DNA from: Nitrospirales bacterium
GTDB taxonomy: Bacteria > Nitrospirota > Nitrospiria > Nitrospirales > UBA8639
DNA: 38,285 nt
Assembly: GCA_022825885.1 (NCBI GenBank)
Contig: JAJDVY010000026.1
Span: 1 to 38,285 of the forward strand
Direction: 5' to 3'
The notes beneath the pieces were generated by a model. It searched no databases and was not told where the DNA came from. It saw only the letters and a list, made by a program, of their open reading frames with translations. The position numbers were made by a program, and so were the translations under genes. Below, piece after piece: positions 8,222 through 15,464 of the stretch; the first letter of the stretch is position 1; every line of letters starts with the position of its first letter.

Positions 8222-9025
8222 TCAGGAAACAGGCTCGGATTGTGGCTTGTTCGGCGGGGCTCCGCGATTCTTGAGGGCTTCCTCCCACCACGCCTTCCAT
8301 TCCTTGGACCATGCGATCCGCTGTTCATGGGTAGACCCCTGCCAATCATGCGGCGGCCCCCCTCGCCGGGTCAACCGCCAAAGCGAATCGCGAGCCGTAA
8401 TGGAAACGTATTTTTCTTCATCGGCCAGCAAGTCGATGAGGAGTGACACCGATTCCGGACGTCTCACGTTCTGGCACTCAAACGCCACGGCTCGCCGGAC
8501 GGTATCCGCGGGATCCTTCATCAACGTTTGCAGCGTCGGCAGCGCCTCCACGGGCGCCAACCGGACGGCGACGCGCAGGGCATGAGCCCGCACCCTCGTG
8601 ACTTCCTCGCCATCCTTGGCCACGTCGAGCAAATCCGGTACGGCTTGAGGATCCTTGATAATCGACAGCGTTTCAATCGCGTTATACCGAAGCCGGCTTC
8701 CGGACATTTTGAGGGCTTTCACCAGGACCGGCACGACCGGTTTTCCCAAATGGACGAATTCACCGATCACGTACAGTTCCTGACGTCCTTCCAATAACGG
8801 CAACAAGGCTTCCGCCCGTTGCAGGTCCTTCTCGGACAGGACGTCCGGCGCGGGAGTGGCCTGCTCGACTTCCGGAAATTCCGGCTCGGGCGGAGCGTTA
8901 TAGGGGATTTGAACCGGCATGACGTATGCCGGTTGAGCCACAGGCGGGGCGATTTCCGCCAGGGAGACTGAGGCGTAGCACAGGAAAGCCCACCCCGCCA
9001 CAACCCATACGAGATTCACGTTCAT
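8222..9025 (-). CDS. Secreted HEAT-repeat protein
   Basis: 267 residues from the ATG at 9025, which has a GAGAG Shine-Dalgarno-like sequence. A signal peptide (VNLVWVVAGWAFLCYASVSLA) is followed by a Pro-rich linker. Then come helical repeats of the HEAT/PBS type, such as PVVPVLVKALKMSGSRLRYN, AVPDLLDVAKD, RRAVAFECQNV and SLLIDLLADEEKYVSITARDSLWRL. Such repeats make scaffolds for protein binding. The tail is basic and Trp-rich. It should act outside the cytoplasm. It may be cotranscribed with def, 54 bases downstream, but a functional link is not evident. Confidence 0.8.
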   Translation of the reverse strand: MNVNLVWVVAGWAFLCYASVSLAEIAPPVAQPAYVMPVQIPYNAPPEPEFPEVEQATPAPDVLSEKDLQRAEALLPLLEGRQELYVIGEFVHLGKPVVPVLVKALKMSGSRLRYNAIETLSIIKDPQAVPDLLDVAKDGEEVTRVRAHALRVAVRLAPVEALPTLQTLMKDPADTVRRAVAFECQNVRRPESVSLLIDLLADEEKYVSITARDSLWRLTRRGGPPHDWQGSTHEQRIAWSKEWKAWWEEALKNRGAPPNKPQSEPVS

Positions 9026-9268
9026 CCACTCTCTCTTTGTCCGATAAACCATCGCGTTGTTTGAAGGAATCTTTGATTGAGTGCGATAAATCAGAGATGC
9101 TTTAGTCTAGTGGGTTTCCCGCGTGCCGGTCAAGCGCCGGGCCCTCAGTCCATAGAGCCGGACCCGGCTTCAGGACCCCAACGCCCGGTTCTTTCATCTT
9201 GATGTCATGAATGGTAGAATGTGTCTTTTTATCAGCACGTGCATGGCATCTTTATGGGAGGGCTCTCT

Positions 9269-10186
9269 ATGAAACCGGTGGGATTGCTCCTTGGCTTGGG
9301 ACTGGCGGTTGGACTGAGCACAAGCCCGAGTTGGGGATATGAAGAAGTCCCCGTCTCCGACGGGGGAACCTTGCAGGGGAAGGTCACGTTGATCGGGAAA
9401 GTTCCCAGACCCAAGGGATACAACCTCGTCACCCTACCGGACGCCGTGTATTGCGGCCGCATCTCAACCGGAACGGGGTGGCGGCTCCTGCAACCTTTTG
9501 TCATCGGCCCCAACGGCGGATTCAAAAACGTCGTCATTTATATTGAAGAACTCCGCAAGGGGAAACCCTTCCATTACGATCCACCCATGATTGAGGCGAT
9601 CGACTGCAAATTCGAACCGTATATCACCATTGTCCGGGACAGACACGAGATCGAAGTGGTGAACAAGGACCCGGTCTTTCATGACATTCAAGGCTATGAA
9701 ACCTCGAAGTTCGGCGCCCGGGTCCTCTTCAACGTGCCCCTGCCGATGAGCAAAAAATTGCGCAAGGCCGAGTTGCTGGCCGGCAAGACGGTCAAGAATC
9801 GAGCCGGCAAGGTCCTGACCCAACCCATCAAAATGGGGAAACAGCGCAACCTGTTCGTGATGCAATGCGGGTTTCACGCGTACATGGAAAGTTGGGGGTT
9901 CGCGGTCAAAAACCCCTACTACGCGCTCAGTGCCAAAGACGGCTCGTATGCCATAACCGACGTCCCCCCGGGAACCTATACAGTCCAGGTCTGGCATCCC
10001 ATGGTGAACAAAGAATACACCGTGACCATCGCGCCGAACGGCACCACGGATTTGCAGATCGACATCGATGCCCCGAAAGGCCGGCTCTACGCCAATGAAG
10101 TGAGCGAAGGGACGCGTTTCGGCATGGAATTGCTCGGGGACGTCGCCATCAAACCCATCGTGGAACGCCAGACCTACGAACCGTAA
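9269..10186 (+). CDS. Secreted cupredoxin/carboxypeptidase-regulatory-like protein
   Basis: 305 residues from the ATG at 9269 (GGGAGG eight bases upstream), with a signal peptide ending near AWGYEE-like residues 18-23. An N-terminal beta domain (GGTLQGKVTLIGKVPRP) leads to a cupredoxin-like core. Likely type 1 copper ligands are His138 (VFHDIQGYE), Cys200, His203 and Met206 (CGFHAYM). The C-terminal part (DGSYAITDVPPGTYTVQVWHP) is a carboxypeptidase-regulatory/transthyretin-like beta sandwich. This arrangement is typical of periplasmic 'methylamine utilisation-like' or plastocyanin-like proteins common in Nitrospirota. Electron transfer or copper handling is inferred. No partner gene is adjacent. 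Confidence 0.75.
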   Translation: MKPVGLLLGLGLAVGLSTSPSWGYEEVPVSDGGTLQGKVTLIGKVPRPKGYNLVTLPDAVYCGRISTGTGWRLLQPFVIGPNGGFKNVVIYIEELRKGKPFHYDPPMIEAIDCKFEPYITIVRDRHEIEVVNKDPVFHDIQGYETSKFGARVLFNVPLPMSKKLRKAELLAGKTVKNRAGKVLTQPIKMGKQRNLFVMQCGFHAYMESWGFAVKNPYYALSAKDGSYAITDVPPGTYTVQVWHPMVNKEYTVTIAPNGTTDLQIDIDAPKGRLYANEVSEGTRFGMELLGDVAIKPIVERQTYEP

Positions 10187-10249
10187 ACTCCCATCCCCGG
10201 TCTGTATTTTCTGATATCCTCTCCGCGGACGGGCGAGAGAACCTGATCG

Positions 10250-10300
10250 GCCGTTATCCTCTCTCTCGATGGGAGAGGACAACGGTGAGGGTGATGCGCG
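10250..10300 (+). repeat. Palindromic intergenic element after the cupredoxin gene
   Basis: TCCTCTC and GAGAGGA flank a short loop (about 10257-10279), followed by a GGTGAGGGTGATG tail. This composition is common in dispersed intergenic repeats of high-GC genomes. It could also act as a weak terminator for the upstream gene. A second full copy was not found in the window. Confidence 0.3.
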
Positions 10301-10313
10301 CCGGTGCGAGAAC

Positions 10314-10718
10314 CTACAGCCAATTTTCCACGGAGAGGCCGGGCACCCGCTTGAAGTATTGGGGAGTCGAGGAAACCAGGACGAGATCCCGGACCAGCGC
10401 AACCGCCGCGATACGCAAGGCCGTCTCACTCACCGGCGACCCTTTCCGCGCCAACGAAGCGTGTAGTTCGCCATAACGCCTCGCCGCCGCGGCATCGAAA
10501 GGCAGGACCTGCAAGTTGGGGATGAGCCGCGTGTCGATCTGGCTCAGCAAGGCAGCCAACCGACGGCCAAACCGGCTTGAGCCCACGATCAACTCCTCAA
10601 GCGTGATACTGGACGTGCATTGCTGCTCGGGCGGCACCGACGCCAGTTTCGCAATCAACGCCGTCGAAGGGCAACGGCCCATCAGGTTCGCCAGGACGTC
10701 CGTATCCAGCAGGTACAT
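10314..10718 (-). CDS. VapC-like PIN-domain toxin with altered active site
   Basis: 134 residues from the ATG at 10718, whose A overlaps the antitoxin stop (TGATG) with GGGAGGGG upstream. PIN-domain RNase toxins carry four acidic residues. Here the first is present (LLDTDVLANL) and the second is probable (TLEELIVG). Two later positions look changed. The segment PVSETALRIAAVAL has Ala where the family usually has Asp before LxIAA. LVSSTPQYFKRVPGL lacks the Asn/Asp usual after LVT. The fold signature and C-terminal KRVPGLSVENWL are otherwise intact. The protein may be weakened or inactive as an RNase. It is paired with a Phd-type antitoxin. Confidence 0.8.
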   Translation of the reverse strand: MYLLDTDVLANLMGRCPSTALIAKLASVPPEQQCTSSITLEELIVGSSRFGRRLAALLSQIDTRLIPNLQVLPFDAAAARRYGELHASLARKGSPVSETALRIAAVALVRDLVLVSSTPQYFKRVPGLSVENWL

Positions 10719-11014
10719 CAGTCTTTCCCCTCCCTGCACGCGGCGCCACCCCGCGCGGCATGGACGTCCGCCAGCAGGGCGTCCATCTCCCGCTCTTTCA
10801 ATTCGCTCCAGGCCCCGGTCAGCGCCAAGGCCCCCTGGGGATCGGCAGAAGTCGTCTTCTGTTGTTTTATCAATTTGAACGCATCGACGCTGACGAGTGC
10901 GGCCAGGGGCTCGCCCCGCTTCTCGATGATACAGTGCCGGCCGTGCTCGACCACGCCGGCCAGAAGCGACGCCAGATCTTTTCTCAACTCGACCGTGCTG
11001 ACTTTCTTGACCAT
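10718..11014 (-). CDS. Phd/YefM-type antitoxin
   Basis: 98 residues. The N-terminus (VSTVELRKDLASLLAGVVEH, then IIEKRGEPLAALVSVDAF) is the Phd/YefM DNA-binding and dimerisation fold. The C-terminal half is an acidic, helical toxin-binding tail. Its stop overlaps the toxin start by one base, the usual coupling of type II modules. An AGGAG lies upstream of the ATG at 11014. Upstream is an AT-rich array of TGTACA-like sites, probably its operator, so autorepression is likely. Confidence 0.85.
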   Translation of the reverse strand: MVKKVSTVELRKDLASLLAGVVEHGRHCIIEKRGEPLAALVSVDAFKLIKQQKTTSADPQGALALTGAWSELKEREMDALLADVHAARGGAACREGKD

Positions 11015-11035
11015 GTATCTCCTGTTTTGACTTTT

Positions 11036-11115
11036 TTACAAAACATTAAATTTTGTACATATGTTACAAAACAATACAAGATGTACATTTTGTAAATATT
11101 GTACAATATGTAAAC
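11036..11115 (-). promoter_or_regulatory. AT-rich operator/promoter array with repeated TGTA/TACA half-sites
   Basis: Eighty bases in an otherwise GC-rich window hold about nine TACA or TGTA half-sites. They include TTGTACAT, a second TGTACA and TTGTACAA, several arranged as inverted pairs. The segment lies directly upstream of the Phd antitoxin start. The antitoxin dimer and toxin-antitoxin complex are the expected binders, by analogy with the family. Confidence 0.5.
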
Positions 11116-11269
11116 TTTATGACTCATGATACATTTCGCATTGTCAATGCGCAATATTCAAATTCATCACCGTGCATGCCAAATGACCCGGCTTACGTCT
11201 GCATCGTATTGTTCCACGTTCACAAACCATGAGTGACTGCCCCCTCCAGAGACAAGGAATTGTCATGGC

Positions 11270-11298
11270 TTGACTCATTTCCATGCTATTCTTATTAT
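11270..11298 (+). promoter_or_regulatory. Sigma70 promoter of the RHH-like/PIN module
   Basis: TTGACT (11270-11275) and TATTAT (11293-11298) are separated by exactly 17 bases. They lie about 50 bases upstream of the antitoxin ATG, which has an AGGGA Shine-Dalgarno-like sequence. This is the best promoter match seen in the window. Confidence 0.65.
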
Positions 11299-11350
11299 GG
11301 CTTAAACTTAATATGTGGATATTTGAATTTTTCAAACAAGGGACAGAGTC

Positions 11351-11602
11351 ATGAATATTACGCTGAGCATCGACGAGAAAATCGTCAAAAAGGTCCGCAA
11401 GATCGCCATTGACAAAGATACGACCCTCACGGCGATGGTGAGGGCCTACCTGACTTCTCTGGCCCAAAACGACGCGACGACGCGGGAAGCGCACACAGAC
11501 AAACTAATGGAGACTTTCGAGAGATTGAGCCGCGATATGAGCCCCCGCACGTGGACGCGAGAAAATCTGTATGAGGAGCGCCTGGGGAAATATGGCAGAT
11601 AG
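11351..11602 (+). CDS. Ribbon-helix-helix-like antitoxin
   Basis: 83 residues beginning MNITLSIDEKIVKKVRKIAI, a beta strand followed by helices as in RHH/CopG-type or DUF6364-type antitoxins, then a charged C-terminal tail for toxin binding. The frame overlaps the following PIN gene by 11 bases. A clear promoter lies upstream and autorepression is expected. I cannot separate RHH from the related DUF6364 group by eye. Confidence 0.75.
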   Translation: MNITLSIDEKIVKKVRKIAIDKDTTLTAMVRAYLTSLAQNDATTREAHTDKLMETFERLSRDMSPRTWTRENLYEERLGKYGR

Positions 11603-12008
11603 AGCGTTCTTCGACACCAATATCCTGATCTATGCAAGTGACCGCAGTGCGCCGGAGAAACAATCGCAAGCCAGACGATTGCTGAAGAACGCCATAGAAA
11701 ATGAGACCGGGGTTATCTCTGCCCAAGTGCTCAGCGAGTTCTTTACCGTGGTGACACGACGCATTCAGCACCCGCTCGCCGTTGAGGAAGCGGAACTCGT
11801 GATCGAGCAACTCGCCATTCTGCCCGTCGTGGAAGTCGATTGGGCGCTGGTCCGGGAGGCCATCAGCACTTGCCGGCGATACCAGATCTCCTATTGGGAT
11901 GCCCTGATTGTCGCAGCCGCAGAACGAAAGGGCTGTACCCGGATTCTCTCCGAAGATCTCAACCCGGGGCAAACCTACCATAACATCGCCGTCGTAAATC
12001 CCTTTTGA
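11592..12008 (+). CDS. PIN-domain ribonuclease toxin (VapC-like)
   Basis: 138 residues from the ATG at 11592, inside the antitoxin 3' end and preceded by GGGGAAA. All acidic positions of the PIN active site are visible: FFDTNILIYASD, VLSEFFTVV, SYWDALIVAAAE and ILSEDLNPG. It is therefore expected to be a competent Mg-dependent RNase, in contrast to the neighbouring VapC at 10.3 kb. Typical targets are tRNA or rRNA, but the target here cannot be deduced. Confidence 0.88.
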   Translation: MADRAFFDTNILIYASDRSAPEKQSQARRLLKNAIENETGVISAQVLSEFFTVVTRRIQHPLAVEEAELVIEQLAILPVVEVDWALVREAISTCRRYQISYWDALIVAAAERKGCTRILSEDLNPGQTYHNIAVVNPF

Positions 12009-12101
12009 AGCCTCCAAAAAAGAGACGTACATGGCCGGCTTTGCCAACTCGACCAACGGACTGATTTCTTGACATTTGCTTGATAAGCCACCATGGCAAG
12101 G

Positions 12102-13124
12102 CTATCCCCAGCACTCCTTCAGGCCCTGTTCGACGGAGAGAGACGGGATTCCTGAAACGGGCTCATCGGTAACCAGGGCCACGCCCGTGTCATGGAAATC
12201 CAGACCCGGCGTATTCTCCGGCTTCCGGCCGGTCCTGGCGAATTCGACCACGGCCTCGATCCCGAGGGAGGCCATTCGAAGGGGGTACTGCATGGAAGTG
12301 GCGCCGAGCGTGCCGGTGGCCACGTTCCTGACACCCGGACAGCCGCCGTCCACCGACACGATCAGCACGTCGTTCTCCATACCGAGTGCCTTGAGCGCCG
12401 CAGCGGCACCGGCCGCTGCCGGTTCGTTGAGCGTATACACCACATTGATCCCCGGGTCTTTCCGCACCAGACGCTCCATGGCGGCTCGCCCGCCTGCTTC
12501 CGTGCCCATCGTCACTCCACTGCCGACGAGACGAGGATCGTCTTCGTCGCCGATCTTCCCGGGGTCCTTGACGTCGATCCCAAAGCCCTTGAGAAACCCC
12601 TGGTTGCGTAACACGTCCACCGTGATCCGGGCCTCGTACCCGTCCAGCGTGACGATCTTTGCGGCCTTTGCAGAAGCGTCCATTCTTGCCCTGGCCCACG
12701 TGCCGATCAGTTCACCGGCCCTGAAGTTGTCAGTGGCGAAGGTGGCATCAACGGCATTCGCCGGGTCGAAGGGGGTATCCAGCGCGATGACCAGCACACC
12801 GGCCTCTCGCGCCTTCCTGACCGCATCGGCAAGAGCCGCAGGATCCGAGGGCGTGAGGAGAATCCCCTGTGCGCCGGCAGCGACCAGGCCCTCGATCGCC
12901 TCGATCTGGGCCTCTGAGTCTACCTGGTCCTTGCCGGTAAAGGTGCGCAGTTCGATCCCGAGTTCACCGGCTTTCCGGAGTGCAGCATCCTTCATCGTCA
13001 CAAAAAACGGGTTGGTATCGGTCTTGGTGATCAGCCCAACCAGCAGGTCCCCGGCCATCCCGGGGGAAGTGAACAGGCTGCATGTCAATCCCGCTGTTGC
13101 GAGCAGGTGGATAATAAGCTTCAT
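12102..13124 (-). CDS. Periplasmic sugar-binding protein (RbsB-like, orphan)
   Basis: 340 residues. The signal peptide ends near PGMAG (about residue 24). The mature part begins [18 protein letters not shown], the hallmark of pentose/hexose-binding proteins of the peripla_BP_4 family. It continues with [33 protein letters not shown] and VSVDGGCPG. It should bind a sugar and feed an ABC importer or chemoreceptor. No permease or ATPase gene lies within the window, so it is an orphan here. The start has AGGAGA nine bases upstream. The ATG overlaps the stop of an upstream Phd-like fragment (ATGA), and toxin-antitoxin genes flank it on both sides. Confidence 0.87.
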   Translation of the reverse strand: MKLIIHLLATAGLTCSLFTSPGMAGDLLVGLITKTDTNPFFVTMKDAALRKAGELGIELRTFTGKDQVDSEAQIEAIEGLVAAGAQGILLTPSDPAALADAVRKAREAGVLVIALDTPFDPANAVDATFATDNFRAGELIGTWARARMDASAKAAKIVTLDGYEARITVDVLRNQGFLKGFGIDVKDPGKIGDEDDPRLVGSGVTMGTEAGGRAAMERLVRKDPGINVVYTLNEPAAAGAAAALKALGMENDVLIVSVDGGCPGVRNVATGTLGATSMQYPLRMASLGIEAVVEFARTGRKPENTPGLDFHDTGVALVTDEPVSGIPSLSVEQGLKECWG

Positions 13125-13324
13125 CTCAATCTCCTCTCACTGGAGCGTGTATGGCAAGCGTCGCAGAACGTCACAGGTGGAATCTCGGCTACGGGCTTTC
13201 CCCGATGGGAAATCGTCACCGTCTTCCCATCGCGTACCTGACGGATGACCTCGGAAAATGATGCGACGGCTTCGTGCTCGCTCGATACATGCCTTGTCGG
13301 CCATACAGGCGCGGGCGACGGCAA
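13121..13324 (-). pseudogene. Phd/YefM-like antitoxin fragment
   Basis: The frame contains VASFSEVIRQVRDGKTVTIS followed by HRGKPVAEIPP. This is the conserved Phd/YefM core. The N-terminal region before it (MPSPAPVWPTRHVSSEHEA) looks like read-through sequence with no proper start. The C-terminus ([15 protein letters not shown]) replaces the normal toxin-binding tail. No toxin gene follows; the frame instead runs by an ATGA overlap into the sugar-binding protein. I read it as a remnant, though a short functional regulator cannot be excluded. Confidence 0.5.
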
Positions 13325-13415
13325 CCGAAGTACGTCTCTCCTGGAGATTCAAGCATCTCACAGGATTTCTGGCACCTACGTGACTGGATTTGAGACGTAT
13401 TGAGGCTGGATGGGA

Positions 13416-13760
13416 TTAGTGTTGATGCCTGGTCAAATACTCTCTCACCCTATGACGATCTTCGTTTTCCTTGTCTCCTTTATAATAAATCTCGATAAAT
13501 TCAATGCGTTGTTCCTGCTCACAATACGAGTAGATGACGCGAAGGGACGACCCTTTCAGATATCGACAAAATAAACGGGCTTTGACAATGTGCACATTCT
13601 CGTTCCGTGCGATGACGGCAAAATGCTTCCGGTTCCCAAGCGGGACAACGGAAACAACGTTCTGAAACTCCCGGAGATCTTCGGAAAGCGATCGGTATTT
13701 CCTGGCAAGGCGCTTACGTTCTTTTTGAAATTCCGGCAGTTCATCAAAGGTCATCGTCAT
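13416..13760 (-). CDS. RelE/HigB-like toxin paired with Panacea antitoxin
   Basis: 114 residues from the ATG at 13760 (an ATG two codons later is also possible). The pattern is that of RelE-superfamily ribonucleases: N-terminal helices (FQKERKRLARKYRSLSEDL), then strands AVIARNENVHIVKARLFCR, LRVIYSYCEQEQRIEFIEIYY and a basic tail. Such toxins cleave mRNA on the ribosome. The gene overlaps the 3' end of the upstream antitoxin gene by about 17 bases. The order is antitoxin first, toxin second. Confidence 0.75.
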   Translation of the reverse strand: MTMTFDELPEFQKERKRLARKYRSLSEDLREFQNVVSVVPLGNRKHFAVIARNENVHIVKARLFCRYLKGSSLRVIYSYCEQEQRIEFIEIYYKGDKENEDRHRVREYLTRHQH

Positions 13761-14511
13761 AGTTTCGTACGGAGTATCTCTCGTCACGATAAAAAACACT
13801 CTCATACGAGAGCGGCTGGCCGTCTTCCGCTGATTTCCAGGGAATATCTTCGTGAGAATAGAGTTCTATTTCTTTCGCGTTTTTATCGGAGAGACGGGCG
13901 AGCACACCGTCAATATGTTCAACGTCGCGCGCAGACAGTATGGCAAGGTTCGGTCGCTGGAGGGGAAGGTACTTCTTTTGAGTGTATTTAAAATACTGGC
14001 TGTTGACCGCCTCGATTTCTCCATCCTCTTGCATCTTTTCCAGAATCTTCCCCAATTCAAGCGCGGTGGGACCATGATGATTCTTGATATACGTCGCACC
14101 CATCAGGTTTTCCTCGAATTGTTCGTAATAATCAAAATCGATGAAATACAACAGCTTATGAAGCATGGTCTCCCCCACGTTCGGCTTACCGCCGACTTTA
14201 TTCAAAACATACAGAAGCACCTGCTTGAATACGTCGAGATTTTTATTCTCAACGCGAATACGGAGGTCTCCGGTTTTTCGTGCAGGCCGTTTCGTAAGCG
14301 TCACGGTACGTCTGGATTCGCGGCCAGCCAAAAAATCATCGAGCGACATATCAAAAATTCCCGCAAGCGTTCGGGCTTCGATAACCGTAAGCTCCCGCTC
14401 GCCGCGCTCAATATGCATATAGGTGGGGCGAGACATCCCAAGCTCTGACGCAAGATACGCTTGCGTCATGTTGCGCTCGGTTCGTTGCCGTTGAATAAAT
14501 TTTCCCAGCAT
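13744..14511 (-). CDS. Antitoxin with XRE HTH and Panacea (DUF4065/SocA-like) domain
   Basis: 255 residues. Residues 1-62 form a classic HTH_3 domain (RTERNMTQAYLASELGMSRP, then HIERGERELTVIEARTLAGI). The C-terminal domain, about 90-200, has the Panacea/SocA hallmarks: VLLYVLNKVG, ETMLHKLLYFIDFDYYEQFE and NHHGPTALEL. Panacea domains are known neutralisers of many unrelated toxins. The HTH part should autorepress the operon. The toxin gene overlaps the 3' end. A palindrome TTTACA-N7-TGTAAA occurs upstream at about 14750-14768, but an intergenic repeat lies between it and the gene. Confidence 0.88.
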   Translation of the reverse strand: MLGKFIQRQRTERNMTQAYLASELGMSRPTYMHIERGERELTVIEARTLAGIFDMSLDDFLAGRESRRTVTLTKRPARKTGDLRIRVENKNLDVFKQVLLYVLNKVGGKPNVGETMLHKLLYFIDFDYYEQFEENLMGATYIKNHHGPTALELGKILEKMQEDGEIEAVNSQYFKYTQKKYLPLQRPNLAILSARDVEHIDGVLARLSDKNAKEIELYSHEDIPWKSAEDGQPLSYESVFYRDERYSVRNYDDDL

Positions 14512-14560
14512 GGGTCTATCTTGTCTCGCTTGCTGTTATTGGCATGAAAATAGCCACTTT

Positions 14561-14635
14561 TGTCATTCCCGATCCTCGGTTAAGAACGTCAAGGACAGGC
14601 TGCTAGTAATCGGGAATCCAGTGTCTTTCTCTTCC
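14561..14635 (+). repeat. Dispersed intergenic repeat, copy A
   Basis: About 75 bases starting TGTCATTCCCGATCC, with internal TTAAGAACGTCAAGGACAGG and ending near AATCCAGTGTCTTT. The outer arms ATTCCCGAT and ATCGGGAAT are inverted repeats. Related copies lie at 25173-25247 (same orientation), 24221-24286 (reverse) and 25269-25302 (shortened, reverse). Confidence 0.75.
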
Positions 14636-14682
14636 TTTTCATCTCCTGGCGTACAGGCTACCAGCCTGCAAGGAGAAGCCTC

Positions 14683-14736
14683 ATGAAGATGGTGATGCTT
14701 CGACTTCCTGACGACGTGAAGGTTTTCTTAGTATAA
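14683..14736 (+). pseudogene. Arc/RHH-type antitoxin 5' fragment
   Basis: A 17-codon frame with AAGGAG upstream reads MKMVMLRLPDDVKVFLV. This resembles the first strand and helix of Arc/RHH antitoxins (xLRLPDDVKxxL) and then stops. It is most likely the truncated start of a lost antitoxin gene. The evidence is short, so chance is possible. Confidence 0.3.
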
Positions 14737-14872
14737 GCCATGTCTATTTTATTTACAAATATAATGTAAAATATTTATACATGAGAGGCATTGCAACCTT
14801 GGCAGGGATAACTTCACTCCAAGCTGCTGGATTGCTCCGGACCTGCCCTTTCCACTTTTCCGTGTGTTGAGC

Positions 14873-15321
14873 CTATACGAAAACCGAGGGAGAGACACCG
14901 AAGCGTTGTAACAAAGCGCGAATCTATCTGACGTTCAGTTCCCGCTTGCCGCTCAGAATCTCCGACGCGCCCCCCTGGGACCCGACCTCCGGCAAGTCAG
15001 ATTGACTCAGATCGTGCTCTTCCATGAAGAACCTGAGCACATCCGCTCCCCCGCATTCAGGCATGGCATGGTGTTGTTCTTCCCAGGCGTGAAGTACGGT
15101 GCCAAGCGTATCAAACAGAGAGTAGAGCGGATGCTGCTCATCGGTGCCACCTCATCAAGGAGTGCATTGAGGCGCTCCACCGCCAAATCATAGTCCTGCT
15201 CGTTTCGAATCCTGAACAGAATGCACGCCTTTCCTCGATTGAAGTGAAGAGACGCAATCAGGCGGTACCAGATAGCACGTGTACAACCAATGATTATGAA
15301 AACGGTTCTTGACTGGCTCAA
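14873..15321 (-). pseudogene. Decayed higBA-like toxin-antitoxin locus
   Basis: Three decay marks are visible. First, the frame from 15321 to about 15214 reads like the end of a HigB toxin (YRLIASLHFNRGKACILF). It is fused directly to a HigA-like start (IRNEQDYDLAVERLNALLDEV), implying deletion of the junction. Second, a one-base loss at about 15148 shifts frame. Beyond it the HigA protein continues as GTDEQHPLYSLFDTLGTV, RFFMEEHDLSQSDLPEVG and ASEILSGKRELNVR. Third, a TAG (14924-14926) replaces a Gln codon before IRALLQRFGVSPSVFV. Together these form a recognisable but inactive module. Confidence 0.75.
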
Positions 15322-15464
15322 TATAAGGACAGATAGCCATCATACTAACCTGCCCTCTAAAGGACAAATTCTAGGCGCCCTGTAGGAGGTCGGAGTACTG
15401 TTCGGATAGTAGCTGGTTGAGAATTACCTTGAGGTAAATTTAAGATACAATTACAATCATCAGA

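Larger units (their letters stand above)
11015..11350. other. Intergenic region between two divergent toxin-antitoxin modules
   Basis: 336 bases without a gene. It contains the operator array of the left module (11036-11115), roughly 150 bases with no recognisable feature, and the promoter of the right module (11270-11298). Confidence 0.6.
14512..14872. other. Gene-free stretch with repeat copy and antitoxin fragment
   Basis: 361 bases without an intact gene. It holds dispersed repeat copy A (14561-14635), a CAGGCTACCAGCCTG palindrome (about 14653-14667), a 17-codon antitoxin-like fragment (14683-14736) and an AT-rich stretch (14740-14785) with an inverted TTTACA/TGTAAA pair. Confidence 0.5.

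Noticed and set aside
12076-13248. 390-codon open frame on plus opposite the sugar-binding gene
   Set aside because: Low-complexity Ser/Ala/Pro composition, typical of a shadow; the minus-strand product is a clear binding protein.
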